Assembly (NCBI GenBank): GCA_020720815.1
Contig: DYNY01000010.1
Span: 1 to 36,248 of the forward strand
Source: Candidatus Elulimicrobium sp.
GTDB taxonomy: Bacteria; Patescibacteriota; Minisyncoccia; Phycocordibacterales; UBA918
Reading direction: 5' to 3'
Length of the DNA stretch: 36,248 bases
The translations under genes and the position numbers were made by a program. This document shows, piece by piece, positions 7,645 through 15,461 of this stretch (positions are counted from its first letter, which is position 1; each line of letters starts with the position of its first letter). The notes under the pieces were generated by a model. That model searched no databases and had not been told where the DNA came from. It saw only the letters and a list, made by a program, of their open reading frames with translations.

Positions 7645-7673
7645 TTGAATAAAGCCATTATAACGGCTATACT
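7645..7673 (+). promoter_or_regulatory. Sigma70-type promoter of ndk
   Basis: TTGAAT (7645-7650), a 17-base spacer and TATACT (7668-7673). The ndk ATG lies 25 bases after the -10 box. Confidence 0.75.
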
Positions 7674-7698
7674 GCCGACATAATTGTAAGTATTTGTT

Positions 7699-8304
7699 AT
7701 GAAAAAACACCCACATCAAGAGCGTTCCTTAGTTCTTTTAAAGCCAGACGCAGTACAACGAAGTTTGGTTGGAGAAATTACTAAGCGATTTGAGCAGACA
7801 GGTCTCAAGATTAGTGCCATGAAGATGATGGTGGCGACTGAGGATCAACTTCTTTCCCACTACAATAAATCTGATGATTGGTATGAACGAAAAGGTAAAG
7901 GGGTGGTAGAAGAGTTAAAAAGTCAGGGTAAAGAAATAGACCGGGAACCAATTGAATATGGGAAAGATATCATTCGCACCATTGTTACCTACATGACGGC
8001 TGCCCCAGTTGTAGCTTTGGTACTGGAAGGTAATAAAGCTGTCTCTGTGGTGACTAAAATTGTTGGTTCTACCGAACCGGCTACTTCTGACATTGGTACA
8101 ATCCGTTCAGATTACACTTTGGATTCTTATTCTCATGCTACCTATGAAAATCGAGCCGTTCGCAACCTAGTACATCAGTCAGAGTCGCCAGAGGAAGCTG
8201 AAAGAGAAATAAAAATTTGGTTTAATGAGTCTGAGATTATGAAATACGTAACGGCCCAAGAACGAATTCTTTACGATGTAAATTTTGATGGTATTCCTGA
8301 ATAA
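7699..8304 (+). CDS. ndk: Nucleoside diphosphate kinase with internal insertion
   Basis: 201 residues against about 140 for most bacterial enzymes. RSLVLLKPDAVQRSLVGEI is the canonical start, and GTIRSDYTLDSYSHA and RAVRNLVHQSESPEEAEREI include the active-site His. An additional segment of about 45 residues (near 55-100, with WYERKGKGVVEELKSQGKEI) sits between the KPDAV strand region and the AAPVVALVLEG strand; longer NDKs of this type occur in some other lineages. A C-terminal tail also extends past the catalytic His. It transfers phosphate from ATP to NDPs. It has its own promoter and may be monocistronic. Confidence 0.92.
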   Translation: MKKHPHQERSLVLLKPDAVQRSLVGEITKRFEQTGLKISAMKMMVATEDQLLSHYNKSDDWYERKGKGVVEELKSQGKEIDREPIEYGKDIIRTIVTYMTAAPVVALVLEGNKAVSVVTKIVGSTEPATSDIGTIRSDYTLDSYSHATYENRAVRNLVHQSESPEEAEREIKIWFNESEIMKYVTAQERILYDVNFDGIPE

Positions 8305-8344
8305 AAAAACTACCCAAGAATTTTTTTTGTGTTAGTATATTTAA

Positions 8345-8522
8345 GGAACCACGTTACGTATGTTCCGATTAAAAATAACTATGCCGGGCTGCCAGCAGTC
8401 GTAAGAGACCATGAGAACCTTTACCGGATTTCAGACATCACTTAGAAATGGTGCCCACCTGGGATTTCCAGGAGCATACGTTGTGGTTCCCTTTGAAAAA
8501 ACACCTCTCGCAGGTGTTTTTT
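8345..8522 (+). ncRNA. Candidate structured non-coding RNA, unknown family
   Basis: No frame is convincingly coding between ndk and 8540. The ends of the segment pair: GGAACCAC plus ACGTATG (8345-8362, three extra bases) with CATACGT plus GTGGTTCC (8476-8490). Inside are small hairpins such as CCTGG GATTT CCAGG near 8455-8473. A perfect terminator follows (AAAAAACACCT 8496-8506, AGGTGTTTTTT 8512-8522). A -10-like TATATT (8336-8341) lies just before. About 178 nt closed by one long stem recalls 6S RNA in size, but I cannot match 6S, SRP or RNase P signatures. A cis-acting leader for the next gene is the alternative. Confidence 0.6.
8496..8522 (+). terminator. Rho-independent terminator of the structured RNA
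   Basis: An 11-bp perfect stem, AAAAAACACCT with AGGTGTTTTTT, around loop CTCGC, ending in six T. It lies 18 bases before the ATG of the next gene. Confidence 0.85.
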
Positions 8523-8539
8523 CATGTTAGGATATTGAT

Positions 8540-8920
8540 ATGAAATTACTTTTTTCTGGAATTGGTCTACTTTTATCTTGGAGTCTTTTTGTGACCGTTC
8601 ACCTTTATTTCCTTCACTTTTTTCTTTATTGGCATTTAGATTGGCTGGACACATTGATGCATATTTGGGGGGGGATGCTTTTGGTGACCTCGTGGTATGA
8701 GTTAAAGCGACTTAAAGTATTTGCGCCATTAGTTTCAAAGGCCTGGTGGCACCCGTTACTTTTTTTGCTACTGGTAATAGTGTTTTGGGAGGTGTTTAAG
8801 TATTTGATTGCTGATGTAGTGAGTCAGAATTATGAACTTGATACAGTAATTGATTTAGGTGCTGGTTTGTTTGGGGGGTTAATTACTTTTTATTGGTTTA
8901 GTCGTGGTGAAGTTAAATAA
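8540..8920 (+). CDS. Small integral membrane protein, YjdF/VanZ-like
   Basis: 126 residues with about four hydrophobic helices (near 5-28, 38-55, 70-90, 104-120). The pattern LDWLDTLMHIWGGMLL, then FWEVFKYLIADV, then LDTVIDLGAGLFGGL matches the D...H..GG, WE.FE and D...D...N.lGa arrangement of DUF2238/YjdF-like proteins. Function is unknown in the family. It follows the terminator of the structured RNA closely, so it either has its own start in that region or depends on read-through. The next gene begins four bases after its stop. Confidence 0.6.
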   Translation: MKLLFSGIGLLLSWSLFVTVHLYFLHFFLYWHLDWLDTLMHIWGGMLLVTSWYELKRLKVFAPLVSKAWWHPLLFLLLVIVFWEVFKYLIADVVSQNYELDTVIDLGAGLFGGLITFYWFSRGEVK

Positions 8921-8924
8921 TTCT

Positions 8925-10286
8925 ATGAAATCGACACTTGGTTTTTATGGTGGGGTTGGATCAGTTACGGGAGCAAATTTTATGCTAGATACTGGCAAAG
9001 CGTCTATATTGGTCGATTGTGGTTTAGTCCAAGGTGATCGCTTTGCCGCCACAAAAAACGCTGAGCCTTTTGTCTATGACCCAGCCACGGTGGACTACTT
9101 ATTGATTACTCATGCGCACGCTGATCATATCGGTCGTATCCCCAAGTTGGTGAAAGATGGTTTTACTGGTGATATATATAGCACCACCGCCACAAAGGAT
9201 CTGGCTAGTGTGATGCTCGTAGATGCCCTCAAGGTGATGGAGTATGAAGCCAGGCGTTATGGTTATGAGCCACTCTATGATGAGGGTCATATCATGGCCG
9301 CTCTTTCAAAGTGGAAGACCGTCTCATACGAAGAAAAATTCAAGCTCAAAGATGATATTACTGTCTGGTATACGGATGCCGGACACATTCTTGGTTCAGG
9401 CATGATTCATCTCACTCGTGGTAATAGAAAGATTGTCTTTACTGGTGATATTGGTAATGTCCCACAGCCACTTTTGCGGGCACCGGTTATTCCGCAAGAT
9501 TACGATTATTTGGTGATGGAAAGTGTTTATGGTGACCGCTTACATGAACAAGTAGCGGAGCGCACTGCTCTTTTGCAATCCTATATTGAAGAAGCGCAAG
9601 CTAAGGGTGGGACACTGATTATTCCGGCTTTCTCACTGGAAAGAACTCAAGCGATGCTCTATGAGATCAATAATTTGGTCGAATCTGGCAAAGTTAAGCC
9701 CTTGCCTGTTTTCCTAGATTCACCACTAGCTATAACTGTCACTGGTATTTATCGACAATACATTAATTACCTACGACCAGAAATCCAAAACCAGATAAAT
9801 GAGGGAGATGATATTTTTGATTTTAAAGGCCTGCAGTTTACCGGCAGTATTGATGATTCAAAAGCTATCAGTACCGAAAAAGGTGCCAAGATAATTATTG
9901 CTGGCTCAGGTATGAGTCATGGTGGTAGGATTCGCCGACACGAACAAGAATTTCTTGATGAAACTAACACCACGTTACTCTTAGTCGGTTATCAATCAGT
10001 CGGTAGTGTGGGACGTCTTCTCCAGGATGGAGCTAAGACCGTCATTATCGATGGTGAGAAAGTAAAAGTAAAAGCTAAGATTGCCATGATTCAAGGTTAC
10101 TCAGGCCATGCTGATAGAGACCAACTAATCGAGCTAGTTGCCAATGGTGGTGCTAAAGCCAAGCAAGTGTTTGTGACAATGGGGGAGGAACGTTCCTCCC
10201 TCTTCCTAACCCAACGCCTACGCGATTACTTAGGGCTCAATGCCGTGGCTCCAGAAGAGAACCAGGAAGTAGAGATAGAGTTTTAG
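8925..10286 (+). CDS. Beta-CASP metallo-beta-lactamase nuclease (CPSF/RNase J-like)
   Basis: 453 residues from ATG 8925; an in-frame GTG at 8904 would add seven residues and overlap the previous gene, but MKSTLGFYGGVGSVTGANFM fits the family start. HAHADHIGR is the zinc-binding motif 2, DAGHILGSG and TGDIGN are motifs 3 and 4, IPAFSLERTQAMLYEI is the beta-CASP motif, and GYSGHADRDQL is the C-terminal His motif. The family processes or degrades RNA, in the cytoplasm. The short form without an RNase J C-terminal domain resembles the YSH1-type MBL-fold hydrolases. A strong terminator follows. Confidence 0.88.
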   Translation: MKSTLGFYGGVGSVTGANFMLDTGKASILVDCGLVQGDRFAATKNAEPFVYDPATVDYLLITHAHADHIGRIPKLVKDGFTGDIYSTTATKDLASVMLVDALKVMEYEARRYGYEPLYDEGHIMAALSKWKTVSYEEKFKLKDDITVWYTDAGHILGSGMIHLTRGNRKIVFTGDIGNVPQPLLRAPVIPQDYDYLVMESVYGDRLHEQVAERTALLQSYIEEAQAKGGTLIIPAFSLERTQAMLYEINNLVESGKVKPLPVFLDSPLAITVTGIYRQYINYLRPEIQNQINEGDDIFDFKGLQFTGSIDDSKAISTEKGAKIIIAGSGMSHGGRIRRHEQEFLDETNTTLLLVGYQSVGSVGRLLQDGAKTVIIDGEKVKVKAKIAMIQGYSGHADRDQLIELVANGGAKAKQVFVTMGEERSSLFLTQRLRDYLGLNAVAPEENQEVEIEF

Positions 10287-10290
10287 TACC

Positions 10291-10324
10291 AAAAAGCACC
10301 GTCCCTAAAGGGACGGTGCTTTTT
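10291..10324. terminator. Bidirectional terminator, 15-bp perfect stem
   Basis: AAAAAGCACCGTCCC (10291-10305) pairs with 10310-10324 around TAAA. The A and T ends serve the beta-CASP gene on the plus strand and rplT on the minus strand. Confidence 0.9.
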
Positions 10325-10327
10325 GAA

Positions 10328-10672
10328 TTATTTGACGGATTCAACTAGCCTTCCGAAGGCTTCTGGGCGGTCTTTAGCCAAAGTTGCTAGGACCTTGCGG
10401 TCGATTTCAATATTCTTAACTTTTAGAGTATTGATGAAGCGACTGTACTTGAGACCAAAAGCCATTAAAGCGGCGTTGATTCGTACGGTCCAAAGACGAC
10501 GGAAATCATTCTTCTTGTCCTTGCGGTGAGCAAAGGCGTGAAGTTGAGCGTGGTAGATTGCTTCGCGCGCCACTCGCTTTTTCTTTGAACGTTGCAGTTT
10601 GTACCCCTTTACCTCATCGAGGATATTGCGACGACGTTTTTGCGCCATCAATCCTCCTTTTACGCGTGCCAT
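10328..10672 (-). CDS. rplT: 50S ribosomal protein bL20
   Basis: 114 residues. MARVKGGLMAQKRRRNILDE, then KRVAREAIYHAQLHAFAHRK and LWTVRINAALMAFGLKYSRF are diagnostic. A long basic N-terminal helix binds 23S rRNA and is needed early in 50S assembly. It is the last gene of infC-rpmI-rplT, with 36 bases between rpmI and rplT. A Shine-Dalgarno-like GGAGG lies a few bases before the ATG. Confidence 0.96.
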   Translation of the reverse strand: MARVKGGLMAQKRRRNILDEVKGYKLQRSKKKRVAREAIYHAQLHAFAHRKDKKNDFRRLWTVRINAALMAFGLKYSRFINTLKVKNIEIDRKVLATLAKDRPEAFGRLVESVK

Positions 10673-10708
10673 ATGATGTGTATTATTTAAAAATTACTGA
10701 TAAAGGGA

Positions 10709-10900
10709 TTATGCACCAGTACTTGGTAGGAAGCGACGGGTTATACGCTTACTAAGGGTAAGAAGCTGGGTTCGCTTGCGGCGGAGACGTTGTTGTCCGG
10801 TTTGGCGAGCGTTGAAGTGGTTTTGACCAGGCTTACGAGCTACCAGTTTTCCGTTCTTAGTCACCTTGATGCGTTTACTGAATGATTTGTTTGTCTTCAT
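10709..10900 (-). CDS. rpmI: 50S ribosomal protein bL35
   Basis: 63 residues from ATG at 10898-10900; a longer frame runs upstream but MKTNKSFSKRIKVTKNGKLV is the family start. ARKPGQNHFNARQTGQQRLRR and the rest are very basic. It sits between infC and rplT as in almost all bacteria. Confidence 0.93.
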   Translation of the reverse strand: MKTNKSFSKRIKVTKNGKLVARKPGQNHFNARQTGQQRLRRKRTQLLTLSKRITRRFLPSTGA

Positions 10901-10978
10901 ATATAATTTATCTAGCCGTAGCCGAAGTGTCGCAACTATAGCGTATACCGAGCCTTCTGGCAAGTGTTTTCCATTGTT

Positions 10979-11647
10979 TTATACCATGCCGTCCTCTAGG
11001 AGGTCGTCGAGGTTCTTTTTCTTCGATTTTTGGGTTGTTTCTAGGATTTTTTTTGGTTTTTCATCAATTATTTTCTTGGGTCCACCTTTAGCGGTCAAAG
11101 TCGCTTTGGTTCCGGGTACACGTTCTAATGTAATACTATAGCCTTTGGGGCTTTTCTTCATTTCGTCCGCTATTTTGTATTCGGTTGGGATAATTTTAAG
11201 GAAACGATCAAGTCTCTCCTTAAGAAAGCTTTGCTCCATATATTTGTAGCGACCCCAAAGGAAAAGGTCTACCTTGACTCGGTGTCCTTCCTCTAGCCAT
11301 TCTGCAGTGCGACGAGCTTTTAGTTGCTGATCATGGTCACCAGTACCGATTTTAACTTGAACGCCTTTGGTTTCCGTGACATGTGACTTGGCTTTCATCT
11401 CACTGGCTTTGCGTCCAGCTTGGTAACGGAACTTTCCATAGTCCATGATTTTAGCCACTGGTGGATTGGCTTTAGGGGAAATTTCAATTAAGTCTAGATT
11501 AAAAGATTCAGCTACTTTAAGAGCGTCAACTAGTGATAGTTGGCCTAGATTTTCACCCTCTGGTCCAACCACGCGTAATTCAGTCGCTCTAATAGCATGG
11601 TTGATTCTGGTCTTGATGTTTTTATCCGCAATATATGGTTTCTGCAA
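10979..11647 (-). CDS. infC: Translation initiation factor IF-3 with basic C-terminal tail
   Basis: 222 residues. INHAIRATELRVVGPEGENL and LGQLSLVDALKVAESFNLDL form the N-domain; KPNPPVAKIMDYGKFRYQ-like sequence (here KANPPVAKIMDYGKFRYQ) marks the linker; KVDLFLWGRYKYMEQSFLKE belongs to the C-domain. About 35 extra residues rich in Lys follow. The start is read as TTG at 11645-11647, since no ATG lies between the promoter and the conserved INHAIRA; rare start codons are a known feature of infC, used in autoregulation. It binds the 30S platform and checks initiator tRNA. First gene of infC-rpmI-rplT. Confidence 0.93.
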   Translation of the reverse strand: MQKPYIADKNIKTRINHAIRATELRVVGPEGENLGQLSLVDALKVAESFNLDLIEISPKANPPVAKIMDYGKFRYQAGRKASEMKAKSHVTETKGVQVKIGTGDHDQQLKARRTAEWLEEGHRVKVDLFLWGRYKYMEQSFLKERLDRFLKIIPTEYKIADEMKKSPKGYSITLERVPGTKATLTAKGGPKKIIDEKPKKILETTQKSKKKNLDDLLEDGMV

Positions 11648-11662
11648 GAAAGTGGGTCTTAA

Positions 11663-11691
11663 GTTATAAAATTTAATTTGAGTGATGCCAA
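11663..11691 (-). promoter_or_regulatory. Promoter of infC-rpmI-rplT
   Basis: On the minus strand TTGGCA (11691-11686), a 17-base spacer and TATAAC (11668-11663). The proposed TTG start is 15 bases after the -10 box, so the leader is only about eight bases. Confidence 0.7.
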
Positions 11692-11919
11692 ATGATTGCT
11701 ACAATCCCCAACGTTTGGCAACTATTGGTAACCAAAATTTACCATAGATTGCGTATTTAGCAACCCATAGTTTGTATGATAGGGGAATAACATAGCAAGT
11801 TATTTTACTTATTAACCAGTACTGTTTGAAGTATGTGTCCATGAACTTATTTCACGTAATATTTTAAAGTAAAAAATTACGTAAGCTATAAGTTTAGTTA
11901 AGAACTGTATACATAACTA

Positions 11920-11947
11920 TTGGTATTATCATGACAGGTGATACAAT
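11920..11947 (+). promoter_or_regulatory. Promoter of the membrane protein gene at 11957
   Basis: TTGGTA (11920-11925), 16 bases, TACAAT (11942-11947). The ATG follows nine bases after the -10 box, leaving almost no leader. The remainder of the 310-base divergent gap (11692-11919) shows no gene; it is AT-rich. Confidence 0.6.
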
Positions 11948-11956
11948 GTTGAACAT

Positions 11957-12517
11957 ATGTCTAGTGATAGTAGTGAAAAAAACGAAGCTCCAAAGCGTGC
12001 ACCACGCCGACGAGTAGCTAAACCCAAAACCGTTTCGGTTGTGGCGGATACACCAGTGTCAGCTTCTCGTCGCAAGTCCCCCACTACTTTACCAACTAGT
12101 AGTAATAGTATGAATTCACATCGGAAAGTTAGCCCAAAAAAGTATGTAGCACTAGGTCTTATGATTTCCGGTTTGGCCATAGCTACCTTTATTGGGTATT
12201 CTGATAAAGGTCAGATTGATATTACTGCGGTGATTTCTGAGAGAAATTCCAAACTGACTGCTGGTGTGTCAGGTAATGAAGGAATTAATACTACGAACGT
12301 TACTGTGCCGGTACAAAATACCTCAAATCTGCCCGATGGTGGCTTGGTCGGTAGTACCGAACCTGCTTCAGTACCACTTCCGCCCATAGTTGAAACTGCC
12401 ACGACTAGCACTACGACGGCCAGTTCAACCGAAGAAGGTAGCGAATCAGCTACCATTGAAGAAGGAGTTACAGAGCCAACGAACGAAACATCTGTAGTCG
12501 AAACTATTTCGCTCTAA
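11957..12517 (+). CDS. Single-pass membrane protein with Thr/Ser-rich outer tail
   Basis: 186 residues, no recognised family. Residues 1-60 are strongly basic and low in complexity (KRAPRRRVAKPKT and similar). One hydrophobic helix runs over about 63-80 (YVALGLMISGLAIATFIGY). The remainder is acidic and rich in Thr, Ser, Val and Pro, with runs such as TATTSTTTASSTEEGSES. By the positive-inside rule the basic part is cytoplasmic and the tail lies outside. It converges with the SET gene seven bases beyond its stop. Surface or envelope roles are possible; nothing identifies one. Confidence 0.7.
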   Translation: MSSDSSEKNEAPKRAPRRRVAKPKTVSVVADTPVSASRRKSPTTLPTSSNSMNSHRKVSPKKYVALGLMISGLAIATFIGYSDKGQIDITAVISERNSKLTAGVSGNEGINTTNVTVPVQNTSNLPDGGLVGSTEPASVPLPPIVETATTSTTTASSTEEGSESATIEEGVTEPTNETSVVETISL

Positions 12518-12524
12518 CTTACTT

Positions 12525-12920
12525 TCATTTATCTAAACAGGGTGCACAACGACACACGTCTTTTCCAATCAGTTGATCAAAATACATTTTCCCGTAGTTG
12601 TAAGTAAGTTCTTCTCCGACTTTAATAGCGTGCTTGGCGTAGATGAATATTTGTGTTTCGTCCTCGCTTAGTTCCGGGTAACAGTTTGGTTTGCACGAGT
12701 GATTTAAATACCGAGCGGTATTTTCGCGGCCCTTACCATCAACAGTCCAGTTATCATTAAGTTCAAATAAATATTTTCCACCCCGATGATTAGCCTCTTC
12801 TTCTGTTATTCTTTCGCCAGTGTACTCAATGATTAGTTCGCCTTTTTTATATTCGGCTACGGCAAAAAGACCAAGTCCAGCGGAAGATTTTTTTACCGCA
12901 TATTTTTTAGTTGTTTCCAT
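12525..12920 (-). CDS. SET-domain protein, probable lysine methyltransferase
   Basis: 131 residues from ATG at 12918-12920; the frame extends upstream only through a palindrome. KKSSAGLGLFAVAEYKKGEL and YTGERITEEEANHR form the SET-N part. RYLNHSCKPNC (about 70-80) and GEELTYNYG (102-110) are the two motifs building the SAM site and the pseudoknot. A post-SET Cys cluster, CRCAPC (123-128), would share a zinc with Cys80. SET proteins transfer methyl groups from SAM to lysine side chains. The substrate is unknown; ribosomal proteins or DNA-bound proteins are options. The -10 box lies nine bases before the ATG. Confidence 0.88.
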   Translation of the reverse strand: METTKKYAVKKSSAGLGLFAVAEYKKGELIIEYTGERITEEEANHRGGKYLFELNDNWTVDGKGRENTARYLNHSCKPNCYPELSEDETQIFIYAKHAIKVGEELTYNYGKMYFDQLIGKDVCRCAPCLDK

Positions 12921-12929
12921 ATGGGGGAG

Positions 12930-12938
12930 AGTATAGCA
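12930..12938 (-). promoter_or_regulatory. Extended -10 promoter of the SET gene
   Basis: On the minus strand TGCTATACT (12938-12930) is an extended -10 element; no good -35 box is seen. The start codon is nine bases downstream. Confidence 0.55.
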
Positions 12939-12979
12939 ATTTGTGATTAGATATAAAAAGAAACGGTGTGTAGAGTAAT

Positions 12980-13017
12980 TGTGCAGGTAAATTTTCGATT
13001 GAAAATTTACCTGCACA
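12980..13017. repeat. 17-bp perfect inverted repeat upstream of the phosphoketolase gene
   Basis: 12980-12996 pairs with 13001-13017 without mismatch around GATT. It sits between the divergent SET and phosphoketolase genes and lacks a following T tract, so an operator or leader element is more likely than a terminator. Confidence 0.7.
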
Positions 13018-13033
13018 GTCAGCATCTATATTT

Positions 13034-13059
13034 TGTTCAAAACAAAATTGTTTTGAACA
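13034..13059. repeat. Second inverted repeat in the SET-phosphoketolase gap
   Basis: TGTTCAAAAC (13034-13043) pairs with GTTTTGAACA (13050-13059); two further A-T pairs extend it into the AT-rich loop. It includes a TTGAAC that could act as a -35 box. Confidence 0.65.
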
Positions 13060-13065
13060 GGTCAA

Positions 13066-13079
13066 TGATAAATTTATCA
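13066..13079. promoter_or_regulatory. 14-bp perfect palindrome TGATAAATTTATCA, possible operator
   Basis: A perfect dyad 25 bases before the phosphoketolase ATG. Its size and symmetry fit a dimeric repressor site. Ownership by phosphoketolase is inferred from position. Confidence 0.45.
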
Positions 13080-13103
13080 GAAGTTTTGTTATCATGGTGG
13101 GGT

Positions 13104-15461
13104 ATGCAAAATGCTCTTTCAAAATATATTCGTGCCACCGATTATTTGTCCGCTGCCCAGATTTATTTACGAGGTAATTTTTTATTATCTGAACCGCTTA
13201 AGCGGGAACATATTAAACCTAGGCTTTTAGGGCACTGGGGCACTTGCCCGGGTGTAAACTTTACTTACGCTCATATTAATCGCGCTATTATCGAGCACGA
13301 CCTCAATATGATGTTTGTACTTGGACCGGGTCATGGTTTTCCAGCCATTCAATCCAACCTCTTTTTGGAAGGAACTTTGAGTAAATTTTACCCTAATCTC
13401 CCACAGAACGGTGTTGGCTTAGCAGAGCTTGCAAGGAGCTTTAGTTGGCCTTATGGCTTCCCTAGTCATAGCAATCCTGAAGCCCCAGGAGTGATTTTAG
13501 AAGGAGGGGAACTTGGATACGCACTAGCTACTTCCTACGGTGCAGTGCTAGATAACCCTGATTTGATTGTGACCTGTCTTATTGGTGACGGCGAAGCTGA
13601 AACGGGGCCAACTGCTACTGCTTGGCACATCACTAAACTCTTAGACCCAGGTAAGAATGGAGCAGTATTACCGATCCTGCATCTTAATGGCTATAAGATT
13701 TCTGGCCCGACACTTTATGGTCGTATGAATGACGAGGAGTTAACATCACTCTTTCGGGGTTATGGTTATGAGCCACATTTTGTAGACGCTTACCAAAGTG
13801 AAGATGTTCATGCCGATATGATAAAACATATTGACGAAGCCATTGCCTCCATTCGTTTTACTCAACACTGCGCGCGTGAGGGAAGTTTGCATGAAAATCC
13901 GCGCTGGCCAATGATTATTTTACGTACCCCAAAAGGTTGGCATAGTATCAAGCAAATTCGAGAGAAGAAAATTGAGGATAATCATTATTCACACCAAGTA
14001 ATAGCTGAAAATTGTCTACATGACGATGAAGAATTTCGTTTACTCGAAGAATGGCTACGCTCGTATCGCTTTAATGAAATATTTGATGGTGAAAAATTTG
14101 ACGATGAAATCATGTCGCTTGTGCCACGCGAAGGCAGGAAGATGGGTAGTAACCTACACGCTCATGGCGGCGAACCACACTTCAAGCCTTTGATACTACC
14201 AGAACTTACTGACTACACTATTCGTGGTACCTGCAATTTAGATGATCCGATTTGTGGTGAGGTTAGTAGTATGGAAAAGATTGGTGCTTACTTGCGTGAT
14301 ACTATGAAGCTAAATGAAGGCAACCGCAACTTGCGTCTTTTTTCTCCGGATGAAACCTATTCCAATAAATTGCAAGCAGTTTTTGATTACACCGATCGTG
14401 TCTTTGTTTGGCCCCACAAAGAATGGGACAAAGATTTAGCTTGGGATGGGCGAGTGGTAGAGATGTTGTCCGAGCACAGTTTACAGGGTCTAATTCAGGG
14501 TTATATTTTAACTGGCCGGCACGGTATTTTTGCTTCCTATGAGGCCTTTGTTCAGATAGTGGCTAGTATGGCCGATCAGTACGCTAAGTTCCTCAAAATC
14601 GCTCGTAGCGTCTCTTGGCGTGGTCTCATCCCGTCACTCAACTATATTTTGACTTCAACCGGTTGGCGCCAAGAGCATAATGGCTTTTCACACCAGAACC
14701 CTGGTTTTATTGATGGTGTGTTGCAACGGCAAGGATGCTTCACTAACGTCTATTTCCCAGCTGATGCTAATATTGCTCTGGCTACTTTCAAGCGAATGCT
14801 ACAAAGTACCCGTGAGATAAACGTTTTGGTGGGTGAAAAAAGACCACTACCGATTTGGCGTACACAATCTGAAGCGGAAAAAGATGTACAGGATGGATTG
14901 TCGATTTGGGAATTTGCCAGTGACGCTGATCCGCATATGGTGTTTGTTGCGGCGGGTGATTATCCAACCCAGGAAGTATTGGCCGCTATCAGTATTGTAA
15001 GACGTGAATTGCCAAAGTTACGTATGCGCTTTATAAACATCACGTCACTTTCGGCCTTGGGTATCGGCAATTCACAGTGTCGTGTGTTAGAGAAATCGTT
15101 TGAAGAATATTTCACCCCCGATAAACCAATTGTTGTAAACTTCCACGGCTATCCACAGACAATGAAGCAGGTTCTGTTTGATTATGGTTGTAATTCAGAG
15201 CGAGTAAAGGTACATGGATATGAAGAAATTGGTTCAACCACGACTGCCTTTGATATGATGATACGTAATAAGGTTGATCGTTTCCACCTAGCACAAGAAG
15301 CCTTCCGCTGCGCAATTGAGGCTGGTGTGGCCGATGAAGCCACGGTTAAGCAACTGATTGTTAAACATGAAGCTTTTCTTGCTAAACACCAGGAATACAT
15401 CATTGAAAATGGTGATGATCCAATTGATATTACAAACTGGATATGGGAATCACGCTCGTAG
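13104..15461 (+). CDS. xfp: Phosphoketolase (xylulose-5-phosphate/fructose-6-phosphate)
   Basis: 785 residues from ATG 13104. Upstream in-frame codons run through the palindromes, and MQNALSKYIRATDYLSAAQI matches the family start. Visible blocks: EHIKPRLLGHWGTCPG (about 35-50), the thiamine diphosphate motif GDGEAETGP (161-169), HLNGYKISGPTLYGRM, and STGWRQEHNGFSHQNPGF. It cleaves xylulose 5-phosphate (or fructose 6-phosphate) with phosphate to acetyl phosphate plus glyceraldehyde 3-phosphate (or erythrose 4-phosphate). Its 3' end overlaps acetate kinase by 19 bases, so acetyl phosphate made here is used for ATP at once. The pair is a common energy route in CPR bacteria. Confidence 0.97.
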   Translation: MQNALSKYIRATDYLSAAQIYLRGNFLLSEPLKREHIKPRLLGHWGTCPGVNFTYAHINRAIIEHDLNMMFVLGPGHGFPAIQSNLFLEGTLSKFYPNLPQNGVGLAELARSFSWPYGFPSHSNPEAPGVILEGGELGYALATSYGAVLDNPDLIVTCLIGDGEAETGPTATAWHITKLLDPGKNGAVLPILHLNGYKISGPTLYGRMNDEELTSLFRGYGYEPHFVDAYQSEDVHADMIKHIDEAIASIRFTQHCAREGSLHENPRWPMIILRTPKGWHSIKQIREKKIEDNHYSHQVIAENCLHDDEEFRLLEEWLRSYRFNEIFDGEKFDDEIMSLVPREGRKMGSNLHAHGGEPHFKPLILPELTDYTIRGTCNLDDPICGEVSSMEKIGAYLRDTMKLNEGNRNLRLFSPDETYSNKLQAVFDYTDRVFVWPHKEWDKDLAWDGRVVEMLSEHSLQGLIQGYILTGRHGIFASYEAFVQIVASMADQYAKFLKIARSVSWRGLIPSLNYILTSTGWRQEHNGFSHQNPGFIDGVLQRQGCFTNVYFPADANIALATFKRMLQSTREINVLVGEKRPLPIWRTQSEAEKDVQDGLSIWEFASDADPHMVFVAAGDYPTQEVLAAISIVRRELPKLRMRFINITSLSALGIGNSQCRVLEKSFEEYFTPDKPIVVNFHGYPQTMKQVLFDYGCNSERVKVHGYEEIGSTTTAFDMMIRNKVDRFHLAQEAFRCAIEAGVADEATVKQLIVKHEAFLAKHQEYIIENGDDPIDITNWIWESRS

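Noticed and set aside
8345-8522. Assignment as 6S, SRP or RNase P RNA
   Set aside because: Size and long closing stem fit 6S, but I saw no SRP GGAA-loop motif, no RNase P conserved blocks and could not place the 6S central bubble with confidence.
12966-13103. Extended N-terminus of phosphoketolase from 12966
   Set aside because: The extra 46 residues are encoded by palindromes and do not match the family, which begins near ATG 13104.
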